Shown here piece by piece: positions 1-6,302 of a stretch of DNA of 7,314 nt (its first letter is position 1; each line of letters starts with the position of its first letter). The stretch is from Firmicutes bacterium UBA4916 (lineage in GTDB: Bacteria > Bacillota > Clostridia > Tissierellales > Tepidimicrobiaceae). The notes beneath the pieces were generated by a model. It ran no database searches. It was not told the DNA's origin and saw only the letters and a program-made list of their open reading frames with translations. The stretch is from contig DHBY01000033.1 of the NCBI GenBank assembly GCA_002398845.1, forward strand, positions 1 to 7,314. Direction: 5' to 3'. The position numbers and the translations under genes were made by a program.

Positions 1-67
1 TGGGGAAGATTATGTAATACTTGGTCATATAGAAAAAGGCAAGGAGAAGGTTTCACTATGTCATTAG
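1..67 (+). CDS. purM: Phosphoribosylformylglycinamidine cyclo-ligase (AIR synthetase), C-terminal end only
   Basis: Only the last 21 complete codons are present, read from base 2 to the TAG at 65-67; they give GEDYVILGHIEKGKEKVSLCH. A tail of the form YVIG-x-(I/V)-x-x-G followed by a short charged stretch resembles the C-terminus of PurM, which closes the imidazole ring of AIR with ATP. The call rests as much on position (directly upstream of purN, as in many Firmicute pur operons) as on this short peptide. The frame overlaps the purN start by 10 bases, which suggests translational coupling. The gene starts outside the window. Confidence 0.72.
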   Translation, partial: GEDYVILGHIEKGKEKVSLCH

Positions 68-681
68 TAAAAATAGGGGTTTTAATTTCTGGTGGAGGGA
101 CCAATCTTCAATCATTAATAGATAATATAAAGGAAGAAAAAATAAAAGGAGAAATAAAACTAGTTATATCCAATAGAAAAGAAGCTTATGGCCTTATTAG
201 AGCAAAAAAGGAAGGCATAGAAACCCTATATATAAATAGGAAAGAATTCAAAACAGAAGAAGAATATAATGAAAAGATTATGGAAGAATTTAAAAAACGG
301 AATATCCACTTAGTAGTCCTTGCAGGTTATTTAAAAGTATTATCCAAAGAATTTATAGAATCCTATAAAGGCCGAATAATAAATATTCATCCTTCTCTAA
401 TCCCTAGTTTTTGTGGAAAGGGCTGCTATGGTGAAAAGGTTCATGAAATGGTATTAAAGTATGGAGTAAAGCTTACGGGGGCTACAGCCCATTTTGTTGA
501 TGAGGGAACGGATACAGGACCTATTATCATTCAAAGAGCAGTAGAGGTTAAAGATGATGATACAGTAGATACACTTAAAAGAAGGGTTCTAGAAGTTGAG
601 CATCAATTGCTTCCAGAGGCTGTAAGACTTTTTTGTGAAAACAAATTATCTATTGAGGGAAGAAAGGTAATTATTAAGTAG
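58..681 (+). CDS. purN: Phosphoribosylglycinamide formyltransferase (GAR transformylase)
   Basis: Transfers the formyl group of 10-formyl-THF to GAR, giving FGAR, in cytosolic de novo purine synthesis. The 207-residue length is normal for the family. The N-terminus MSLVKIGVLISGGGTNLQSL has the glycine-rich phosphate-binding loop (SGGGTN, 11-16). The catalytic triad known from the E. coli enzyme is visible: Asn109 and His111 in INIHPSLIPSF, and an aspartate in HFVDEGTDTGP (Asp152 by alignment with E. coli Asp144). The CGKGCYGEKVHE segment (119-130) is typical of the family. The ATG at 58 lies inside the end of purM and is preceded by AAGGAG at 41-46 with an 11-base gap, so it is probably coupled to purM translation. 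purH follows after 10 bases. Confidence 0.96.
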   Translation: MSLVKIGVLISGGGTNLQSLIDNIKEEKIKGEIKLVISNRKEAYGLIRAKKEGIETLYINRKEFKTEEEYNEKIMEEFKKRNIHLVVLAGYLKVLSKEFIESYKGRIINIHPSLIPSFCGKGCYGEKVHEMVLKYGVKLTGATAHFVDEGTDTGPIIIQRAVEVKDDDTVDTLKRRVLEVEHQLLPEAVRLFCENKLSIEGRKVIIK

Positions 682-691
682 GAGTGATACT

Positions 692-2224
692 ATGAAAAGA
701 GCATTGATAAGCGTTTATGATAAAAATGGAATTGTTGACTTTGCCTTAAATTTAAGTAAATTAGGCTGGGAAATAATCTCTACTGGTGGGACGAGTAAAA
801 TCCTAAAGGAAGCAGGAATAGAAGTAATAGATGTAGATCAAATCACTAAATTCCCAGAAATACTAGATGGAAGAGTTAAAACTCTCCATCCAAATATTCA
901 TGGAGGGTTATTATACAAAAGGGATAATGAAGAACATGTAAAGACTTTGAAAAATTTAAACATAGATTCCATAGATATGGTGGTCAATAATCTATATCCC
1001 TTTGAAGAAACAGTAAAAAGAGAAGGAGTAACCCATGAGGAAATAATAGAGAATATTGATATTGGTGGTCCTTCTATGATTAGAGCGGCTGCTAAAAACT
1101 ATAAATATGTAACGGTAGTAGTAGACTCATCTGATTATGAAATGGTGTTAGATGAGCTTAAAATTAGGGGAGAAACTACATTCGAGACAAGGCAGTACTT
1201 AGCTAGAAAGGTATTTCAGTATACAGCCTATTATGATTCTTTAATATCTAATTATTTTAATGGATTAGAACATTCAAGTTTTCCAGAAACCATTACATTT
1301 TCCTTTAAGGATAAACAAGAATTAAGATATGGAGAAAACCCTCATCAAAAAGCAGCTTTTTATAAGGAAGTAGGTAATTTAGAAGGTACTATAGCAGGAG
1401 CTATAAAGCTTCATGGAAAGGAATTATCTTTTAACAATATTAATGACGGCAATGGAGCATTGGAAATTTTAAAGGAGTTTGATGAACCAACTATTGCAGC
1501 AATAAAACACGCTAATCCCTGTGGTATAGGCAGTGGAAAAGACTTAATTGAAGCCTATAATAAAGCCTATGAATGTGATAAGATATCGATATTTGGCGGC
1601 ATAATAGCAGCTAATAGGGAAGTAGACGAAGAATTAGCAGCTAGAATAAATGAAATATTTGTAGAGATTGTAATGGCTCCTTCTTTTACTAAGAAGGCAT
1701 TGGCCATTCTTACTTCTAAGAAGAATATAAGGATTCTCCAAATTTCTAATATAACTAAAAAAGATTACCCTAACTTTGATATAAAAAAGGTTCTTGGAGG
1801 AATACTTATACAAGAAAGGGATACTAGGCTTTTGGGTGAAGAACTAAAAGTAGTTACCAATAGAAAACCAACAGATGAGGAAATGGAAGATTTAATATTT
1901 GGATGGAAGGCAGTAAAAGGTGCTAAATCCAATAGCGTATTGTTAGCAAAAGATAAGGGAACTATTGGGATAGGCATGGGAGAAGTAAATAGAGTGTGGG
2001 CTGTAGAAGCTGCTATCCAAAGGGCAGGAGAAAAGGCAAAGGGTTCGGTACTTGCTTCTGATGGGTTCTTCCCATTTAAGGATTCAGTAGAGGCTCTGGC
2101 AAAAGCAGGAGTAACAGCCATAATACAACCTGGCGGTTCCATAAGGGATGAGGAAACCATAATAGAGTCAGATAAGAATAATATAGCCATGGTATTTACA
2201 GGTATGAGGCATTTTAAACATTAA
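692..2224 (+). CDS. purH: Bifunctional AICAR formyltransferase / IMP cyclohydrolase
   Basis: Catalyses the last two steps to IMP: formylation of AICAR with 10-formyl-THF, then ring closure of FAICAR. At 510 residues it is full length. The N-terminal MGS-like cyclohydrolase domain (about 1-145) shows ISTGGTSKIL (29-38), DGRVKTLHPNIHGGLL (59-74), NNLYPFEETV and IDIGGPSMIRAAAKN. The AICAR formyltransferase part (about 200-510) has LRYGENPHQ (211-219), LSFNNINDGNGALE and the Lys-His pair in AAIKHANPCGIG (Lys272, His273) that aligns with the catalytic Lys/His of characterised enzymes. The tail GMRHFKH is typical. The ribosome binding site AGGAG (680-684) overlaps the purN stop codon, so the two genes are probably coupled. 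I see no frameshift. Confidence 0.97.
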   Translation: MKRALISVYDKNGIVDFALNLSKLGWEIISTGGTSKILKEAGIEVIDVDQITKFPEILDGRVKTLHPNIHGGLLYKRDNEEHVKTLKNLNIDSIDMVVNNLYPFEETVKREGVTHEEIIENIDIGGPSMIRAAAKNYKYVTVVVDSSDYEMVLDELKIRGETTFETRQYLARKVFQYTAYYDSLISNYFNGLEHSSFPETITFSFKDKQELRYGENPHQKAAFYKEVGNLEGTIAGAIKLHGKELSFNNINDGNGALEILKEFDEPTIAAIKHANPCGIGSGKDLIEAYNKAYECDKISIFGGIIAANREVDEELAARINEIFVEIVMAPSFTKKALAILTSKKNIRILQISNITKKDYPNFDIKKVLGGILIQERDTRLLGEELKVVTNRKPTDEEMEDLIFGWKAVKGAKSNSVLLAKDKGTIGIGMGEVNRVWAVEAAIQRAGEKAKGSVLASDGFFPFKDSVEALAKAGVTAIIQPGGSIRDEETIIESDKNNIAMVFTGMRHFKH

Positions 2225-2247
2225 CCTTTAAGAAAGAAGGGGATAGG

Positions 2248-3504
2248 ATGAAGGTTTTAGTTATAGGCAGCGGTGGTAGAGAACATGCCTTATGTTGGAA
2301 AATAGCACAAAGTAGAAAGGTATCAAAGATATTTTGTGCCCCAGGCAATGGAGGCATAGAAGGAATAGCTGAAAATATAGATATTAGTCCCAATGAAATA
2401 GATAAATTATTGGATTTTGCATTGAAAGAATCCATAGATTTAACAGTAGTTGGTCCTGAAGATCCTCTAGTAAATGGTATAGTGGACAAGTTTCAAGAAA
2501 ATGGACTCAACATATTTGGAGTAAATAAAAAATCTGCTCAATTAGAAGGAAGCAAAGCTTTTGCTAAGGAATTTATGGAGAAACATGGTATACCTACGGC
2601 TAGATATAGGATGTATACTCATATGGATGAGGCTATTAATGGTTTAGGTGAATTTGATTATCCTGTAGTAATAAAGGCGGATGGACTATGTTTAGGTAAA
2701 GGTGTAATCATTTGTCAAACAAAAGAAGAAGGAATAGATGCTCTAAATCATATGATGAAAGAAAAAGCTTTTGGTTCTGCAGGAGAAACTATTATAATAG
2801 AAGAATTTTTACAAGGAATTGAAGCTTCTTTATTATGTTTTGTATCTAATGGGAAAATAATCCCTATGGAATCTGCAAAGGATTATAAACAAATATTTGA
2901 TGGAGATAAAGGACCAAATACTGGAGGAGTAGGCTGCCTTTCTCCAAATCCTTTATTTAATCAAGATTTGGAAAAGAAGATTCAAAAGGAAGTATTGTCT
3001 AAAATTGAAATAGGATTTAAAAATGAAGGTCTAGATTATAATGGCATATTGTTCATAGGATTAATGACAACAGAGGGGATGCCAAAAGTTTTAGAATTTA
3101 ATGTTAGATTTGGTGACCCTGAAACAGAGGTATTAATGCCAAGGCTTAAATCTGATATAGTAGATATATTTCAAAAGGCTATAGATGGAAGCTTAAAAAA
3201 AGAAGATTTAATTTGGACAGATAAAAAATGCGTTACTGTAGTAGCTACATCAGGTGGATATCCAGGAAAGTATGAAAAGGGTAAAGAAATAATAGGACTA
3301 GATGATTTAGACAAGGATATAATCCTATTTCACAATGGAACAAAGAAATTAGACAATAAAATATATACTAATGGGGGTCGTGTTATTTCCGTAACTTCTT
3401 TGGGGGATACATTAAAAGATGCCAAAGATAAAATATACAGTAATATTGATAAGATAGATTTTCATGGTATGTATTATAGAAAGGATATAGGTAAAATATA
3501 TTAG
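2248..3504 (+). CDS. purD: Phosphoribosylamine-glycine ligase (GAR synthetase)
   Basis: Joins glycine to phosphoribosylamine with ATP to make GAR, the substrate of PurN. The 418-residue length matches the family. The N domain begins MKVLVIGSGGREHALCWK and includes VVGPEDPLVNGIVD (67-80). The ATP-grasp domain shows PVVIKADGLCLGKGV (139-153), EEFLQGIEASLLCFV, DYKQIFDGDKGPNTGGVGC (212-230) and the metal and ATP site EFNVRFGDPETEVLMPRL (283-300). The usual KADGLAAGKGV appears as KADGLCLGKGV, a mild variation. Translation starts at ATG 2248 after AAGGGG (2237-2242), 23 bases past purH. No clear intrinsic terminator follows, so transcripts may run into the peroxiredoxin gene. Confidence 0.97.
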   Translation: MKVLVIGSGGREHALCWKIAQSRKVSKIFCAPGNGGIEGIAENIDISPNEIDKLLDFALKESIDLTVVGPEDPLVNGIVDKFQENGLNIFGVNKKSAQLEGSKAFAKEFMEKHGIPTARYRMYTHMDEAINGLGEFDYPVVIKADGLCLGKGVIICQTKEEGIDALNHMMKEKAFGSAGETIIIEEFLQGIEASLLCFVSNGKIIPMESAKDYKQIFDGDKGPNTGGVGCLSPNPLFNQDLEKKIQKEVLSKIEIGFKNEGLDYNGILFIGLMTTEGMPKVLEFNVRFGDPETEVLMPRLKSDIVDIFQKAIDGSLKKEDLIWTDKKCVTVVATSGGYPGKYEKGKEIIGLDDLDKDIILFHNGTKKLDNKIYTNGGRVISVTSLGDTLKDAKDKIYSNIDKIDFHGMYYRKDIGKIY

Positions 3505-3517
3505 ATATAATTAATAA

Positions 3518-3579
3518 CTCCTTCCATGTTTATAGAAAAACTTTATGGGTAAACAATATATATAATAAAAATGAAGGAG
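3518..3579 (+). promoter_or_regulatory. Potential hairpin sequestering the peroxiredoxin ribosome binding site
   Basis: CTCCTTC at 3518-3524 is perfectly complementary to GAAGGAG at 3573-3579, and AT 3526-3527 adds two pairs with AT 3571-3572 across a bulged C3525. GTTTA 3528-3532 can also pair with TAAAC 3550-3554 inside the loop. The right arm contains the Shine-Dalgarno core of the downstream gene and is followed by ATTTTT. In transcripts running through from purD this would hide the ribosome binding site or act as a weak terminator. The loop is long (43 nt), so stability is uncertain. Confidence 0.35.
3561..3566 (+). promoter_or_regulatory. Candidate -10 element for the peroxiredoxin gene
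   Basis: A perfect TATAAT lies 28 bases before the ATG. No good -35 hexamer is found 16-18 bases upstream (the region reads AAAACTTT), and the area is very AT-rich, so the call is weak. If used, the transcript would begin near 3573, at the Shine-Dalgarno itself, and would omit the complementary arm at 3518-3527. Confidence 0.3.
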
Positions 3580-3588
3580 GATTTTTAA

Positions 3589-4179
3589 ATGTTAGTTGGG
3601 AAAACAGCACCAAATTTTAAAACGAAAGCATACCACAAGGGGAAAATTGTGGGTGTAAATTTAGAAGATTATAGAGGAAAATGGGTTGTATTATGTTTCT
3701 ACCCAGGAGACTTTACTTTTGTCTGACCTACTGAACTAACACAAATAGCCGTAGGCTATGACACTTTACAAAGCTTAAATGTAGAAGTATTATCAGTATC
3801 AGTAGATAGTGTATTCTCACATAAAGTATGGGATGAAACCGAACTATCTAAGATGGTAGATGGAGGCATACCTTATCCAATGCTTTCTGACCAAGGTGGA
3901 AAAATTGGTGAATTATTCGATGTATATGATGAAGATGGAGGAGTAGACATTAGAGGAAGATTCATCATTGACCCAGAAGGAATAATTCAAGCTGCCGAAG
4001 TATTGACACCACCAGTAGGAAGAAACCCAGAAGAATTGTTAAGACAAATACAAGCCTATCAACATCATCAAAAAACTGGTGAAGTAATGCCATCAGGATG
4101 GCATGAAGGGGAAAGCACATTAAAACCTTCAACTAATTTAGCAGGTAGAGTTTGGGAAGTATGGAAGCCAAAAAAATAG
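3589..4179 (+). CDS. Selenocysteine-containing peroxiredoxin (AhpC/Prx1 type), TGA at codon 46 read as Sec
   Basis: Thiol-specific peroxidase reducing H2O2 and organic hydroperoxides in the cytosol. From ATG 3589 (AAGGAGG at 3574-3580, 8-base gap) the frame runs 196 residues to TAG, the usual AhpC size, with one internal TGA at 3724-3726. That TGA falls at the peroxidatic cysteine: FYPGDFTFV-U-PTEL, where the family has FYPxDFTFVCPTEL. Other active-site residues are intact: Pro39, Thr43, Glu49 and Arg122 (IRGRFIIDPEG). The conserved VEVLSVSVDSVFSHKVW (65-81) follows. The resolving-Cys motif of AhpC (GEVCPxxW) reads GEVMPSGW, with Met167 in place of Cys, and the only cysteine is Cys36. A nine-residue Trp-rich tail (about 188-196) extends past the usual end. 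Sec peroxiredoxins are known in anaerobes (PrxU of Eubacterium acidaminophilum). Codon use matches the neighbours and no other lesion is seen, which argues against a pseudogene. Sec insertion is inferred, not shown. Confidence 0.92.
3724..3759 (+). promoter_or_regulatory. Putative bacterial SECIS element (UGA plus downstream hairpin)
   Basis: After the TGA at 3724-3726 comes a 6-bp GC-containing stem, ATAGCC (3745-3750) with GGCTAT (3754-3759), closed by the triloop GTA (3751-3753). The loop begins 24 nt after the TGA with G as its first base. This agrees with the bacterial SECIS description as I recall it: apical loop 16-37 nt from UGA, loop of at least 3 nt, G within its first two bases, upper stem of at least 4 bp. 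It would bind SelB with Sec-tRNA and GTP. A competing pairing exists: CCTAC (3727-3731) with GTAGG (3751-3755). The hairpin codes for IAVGY, inside the helix after the active site. Confidence 0.7.
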
Positions 4180-4182
4180 ATT

Positions 4183-4224
4183 AAAAATAAAACCTCTGAT
4201 TTAATTGTCAGAGGCTTTATTTTT
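4183..4224 (+). terminator. Rho-independent terminator of the peroxiredoxin gene
   Basis: CCTCTGA (4193-4199) pairs with TCAGAGG (4208-4214) around an 8-base loop. Flanking A-rich (4183-4191) and T-rich (4216-4224) arms extend the stem past one A/C mismatch and supply the T tract. It begins 4 bases after the stop codon. Confidence 0.88.
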
Positions 4225-4355
4225 ATTATCAATATTGAGTGCTAAAATCCCTAATATAACTCTAAAGTATATATTATATACCATAGTAAACTACCCAAAT
4301 CAACTATTTTTAAACAAACTTTTTAAAAAGATTATACAATAATAATGAAAATTAT

Positions 4356-4384
4356 TTTAAAAAGTGTAATTTCTTTGATATAAT
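4356..4384 (+). promoter_or_regulatory. Probable sigma-A promoter with extended -10, driving fhs
   Basis: An extended -10 (TGA-TATAAT, 4376-4384) lies 17 bases after TTTAAA (4356-4361), a 4-of-6 match to TTGACA. Transcription would begin near 4390, leaving a leader of about 140 nt before fhs. The imperfect inverted repeat AATAAT-GAAA-ATTATT (4341-4356) abuts the -35. Confidence 0.6.
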
Positions 4385-4394
4385 ACTATATAGT

Positions 4395-4492
4395 TGCAGA
4401 AACTTATACTATTACTTAATAATTGCCTATGTATAGAATACGAGATAGGAAACATACTATTTATATTTAGAAGGTTTTGGCATCATTTTTTT
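4395..4492 (+). promoter_or_regulatory. Potentially structured fhs leader, no recognised class
   Basis: TGCAGAAACTT (4395-4405) can pair with AAGGTTTTGGCA (4472-4482) as TGC/GCA, one A-G mismatch, then seven pairs including two G-U. Inside, CCTATGTAT (4426-4434) pairs with ATAC (4438-4441) and ATAGG (4445-4449) around an AGA loop with a three-base GAG bulge. The closing stem is followed by T7 (4486-4492), as in transcription attenuators. TGCC (4424-4427) could instead pair with GGCA (4479-4482). The fold was worked out by eye, and chance pairing is common in AT-rich sequence. Confidence 0.3.
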
Positions 4493-4534
4493 GAATAGAA
4501 ATTTAAAACAACTAAACTAAAAGGAGGAATAGGT

Positions 4535-6205
4535 TTGAAAACTGATGTTCAAATTGCACAAGAAGCTAAGATGCTTCCTATTACAGAGGTGGCAGAAAAG
4601 TTAGGATTAAAGGAAGATGACTTAGTGCATTATGGAAAGTATAAAGCAAAGATAAATCTAGATGTACTTAAAAATTTACAAGACAAAAAAGATGGGAAAC
4701 TAGTACTAGTAACAGCCATAAATCCAACTCCAGCTGGAGAAGGTAAGACCACTACAAATATAGGTCTTTCAATGGCATTAAATAAACTTGGTAAAACTGC
4801 TATAACAGCACTTAGAGAACCATCTCTTGGACCAAGCTTTGGTATAAAAGGTGGGGCAGCTGGCGGCGGATATTCTCAAGTAGTACCTATGGAAGATATT
4901 AACCTTCATTTTACTGGAGATTTTCATGCCATAACTACAGCTAACAATTTAATTTCAGCTTTATTAGATAATCATATTCAACAAGGAAACGAGTTAAATA
5001 TAGATCCAAGAAGAGTTGTTTGGAAAAGAGTTCTTGATATGAATGATAGAGCCTTAAGAAATATAGTTGTAGGCCTTGGTGGTAAACCAAATGGAATGCC
5101 TAGGGAAGATGGATTTGACATAACTGTTGCTTCAGAAATCATGGCAATATTCTGCTTATCCGAGGATCTAGAAGATTTTAAGCATAGAGTCGGAGAAATT
5201 ATAGTAGCTTATAAATTTGATGGAAGCCCAGTATTTGCTAAGGACTTAAAGGCTCAAGGTGCAGCAGCATTACTTATGAAGGATGCATTGAATCCTAATA
5301 TTGTTCAAACATTAGAGAATACACCAGCACTTATCCATGGTGGACCTTTTGCTAATATTGCCCACGGATGTAACTCTATTTTAGCTACACAATTATCCTT
5401 AAAACTTGCTGAATATACTATTACGGAGGCAGGTTTCGGTGCAGACTTAGGTGCTGAAAAGTTCTTTGATATTAAATCAAGATTTGGTGGATTAAATCCA
5501 AATGCTACAGTAATAGTGGCTACAGTAAGAGCATTAAAATATAATGGTGGAGTAAAGAAAGGCGAATTAGGCAAAGAAAATCTTGAAGCATTAGCTAAAG
5601 GATTTGCAAACCTAGAAAAACATATAGAAAATATTCATAAATTTGGCGTACCTGCTATAGTAGCTTTAAATAAATTCCCTACAGATACTGAAGCTGAACT
5701 TAATTATGTACTTGAAAGATGTAAATCACTAGGCGCAGAAGCTGTATTATCCGAAGTATGGGGTAAAGGTAGTGAAGGTGGATTAGATTTAGCTAAAGCA
5801 GTAATAAATGTATGCGAGACAAAAGAATCCAACTTTAAACCTTTATATGATGTTGAAGATTCAATTAAAGATAAGATTGAAAAAATAGCTAAGGAAATTT
5901 ATGGAGCAGATGGTGTTGATTATACTAAAGCTTGCGAAAAACAAATAGCTAATATTGAAAAATTAGGGCTTGACAAGATGCCAATCTGCATGGCAAAAAC
6001 TCAATATTCTCTCTCAGATGACCCAACCTTACTTGGCAGACCAGAAGGATTTAGAATCACTGTAAGGAACATAAAAGTGTCCAATGGTGCTGGGTTCCTA
6101 GTTGCTTTAACTGGAGAAATAATGACAATGCCAGGGCTTCCAAAGGTTCCTGCAGCAAACAATATAGATATATTGGAAAGCGGGGAAATAGTAGGACTAT
6201 TTTAG
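4535..6205 (+). CDS. fhs: Formate-tetrahydrofolate ligase (10-formyl-THF synthetase)
   Basis: ATP-dependent formylation of THF with formate, giving the 10-formyl-THF used by PurN and PurH; in acetogens and purine or amino-acid fermenters it is also a central one-carbon enzyme. The 556-residue length is standard for the monofunctional bacterial enzyme. The P-loop is PTPAGEGKTTT (64-74). Both family signatures are present: GIKGGAAGGGY (103-113), continuing SQVVPMEDINLHFTGD, and VATVRALKYNGG (328-339). EPSLGPSFG precedes the first signature. The start is TTG at 4535, seven bases after a perfect AAGGAGG (4521-4527); the next residues (KTDVQIAQEAKMLPI) match the family N-terminus, so TTG is right. 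The gene appears monocistronic, with its own promoter and a strong terminator. Confidence 0.98.
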   Translation: MKTDVQIAQEAKMLPITEVAEKLGLKEDDLVHYGKYKAKINLDVLKNLQDKKDGKLVLVTAINPTPAGEGKTTTNIGLSMALNKLGKTAITALREPSLGPSFGIKGGAAGGGYSQVVPMEDINLHFTGDFHAITTANNLISALLDNHIQQGNELNIDPRRVVWKRVLDMNDRALRNIVVGLGGKPNGMPREDGFDITVASEIMAIFCLSEDLEDFKHRVGEIIVAYKFDGSPVFAKDLKAQGAAALLMKDALNPNIVQTLENTPALIHGGPFANIAHGCNSILATQLSLKLAEYTITEAGFGADLGAEKFFDIKSRFGGLNPNATVIVATVRALKYNGGVKKGELGKENLEALAKGFANLEKHIENIHKFGVPAIVALNKFPTDTEAELNYVLERCKSLGAEAVLSEVWGKGSEGGLDLAKAVINVCETKESNFKPLYDVEDSIKDKIEKIAKEIYGADGVDYTKACEKQIANIEKLGLDKMPICMAKTQYSLSDDPTLLGRPEGFRITVRNIKVSNGAGFLVALTGEIMTMPGLPKVPAANNIDILESGEIVGLF

Positions 6206-6206
6206 A

Positions 6207-6244
6207 TAAAAAAGTCTGGAGGGTTTTCCTGCCAGACTTTTTTT
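6207..6244 (+). terminator. Rho-independent terminator of fhs
   Basis: AAAGTCTGG (6211-6219) pairs perfectly with CCAGACTTT (6232-6240). The stem extends inward as AGG (6220-6222) with CCT (6228-6230) past a bulged G6231, leaving a GTTTT loop. A seven-base T run (6238-6244) follows the stem, which lies just after the stop codon. Confidence 0.92.
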
Positions 6245-6302
6245 ACTAGATGAGGATATAGATCTTTTCTTCCAAGTTTAGAATATAACTTTAGGGGGTG
6301 AT

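Larger units (their letters stand above)
4225..4534 (+). other. AT-rich intergenic region and 5' leader upstream of fhs
   Basis: No coding region is supported here on either strand. The first half (about 4225-4340) is AT-rich sequence with a 12-base palindrome CTTTTTAAAAAG at 4319-4330 and no recognisable gene. The second half carries the fhs promoter (-10 at 4379-4384), a potentially structured leader (4395-4492) and the fhs ribosome binding site AAGGAGG (4521-4527). None of the known riboswitch cores I checked by eye (ZTP/pfl, THF, purine, glycine, SAM) is visible. Confidence 0.7.

Noticed and set aside
1765..2489. Open frames on the minus strand (1765-2190 and 2214-2489)
   Set aside because: They lie antisense to purH and purD, have no recognisable domains and are shadows of the real genes.
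3505..3520. PerR-box-like sequence (TATAATTAATAA) upstream of the peroxiredoxin gene
   Set aside because: It matches the 7-1-7 PerR consensus only in its left half and lies in AT-rich DNA next to the purD stop, so it is too weak to call.
3724..3726. General reassignment of TGA to Trp or Gly in this genome
   Set aside because: All other genes use TGG for Trp and GGN for Gly with no further in-frame TGA, and neither Trp nor Gly would work at the peroxidatic position.
3589..4179. Peroxiredoxin as a pseudogene broken by a nonsense codon
   Set aside because: The TGA replaces exactly the peroxidatic residue, the rest of the frame is intact and conserved, the ribosome binding site and terminator are strong, and a SECIS-like hairpin follows. 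Selenocysteine explains all of this better than decay.
3853..4179. Separate 108-residue protein starting at the ATG at 3853
   Set aside because: It is in frame with the upstream half, lacks a ribosome binding site of its own and lacks the whole N-terminal half of the thioredoxin fold with the active site. It is the C-terminal part of the selenoprotein.
4237..4245. GAGTGCTAA, identical to one arm of the CIRCE (HrcA) operator
   Set aside because: The expected TTAGCACTC arm nine bases upstream is absent (it reads ATTTTTATT), so it is probably a chance half-site.
4429..4470. Thirteen-codon ATG frame in the fhs leader as a leader peptide
   Set aside because: It has no ribosome binding site, starts within a hairpin arm and has no run of regulatory codons.
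4385..4534. ZTP (pfl) riboswitch upstream of fhs
   Set aside because: This class is often found before fhs, but its conserved 3' core and GC-rich helices are not present.
5305..5574. Open frame on the minus strand inside fhs
   Set aside because: It is antisense to a highly conserved enzyme, with no domain or ribosome binding site support.
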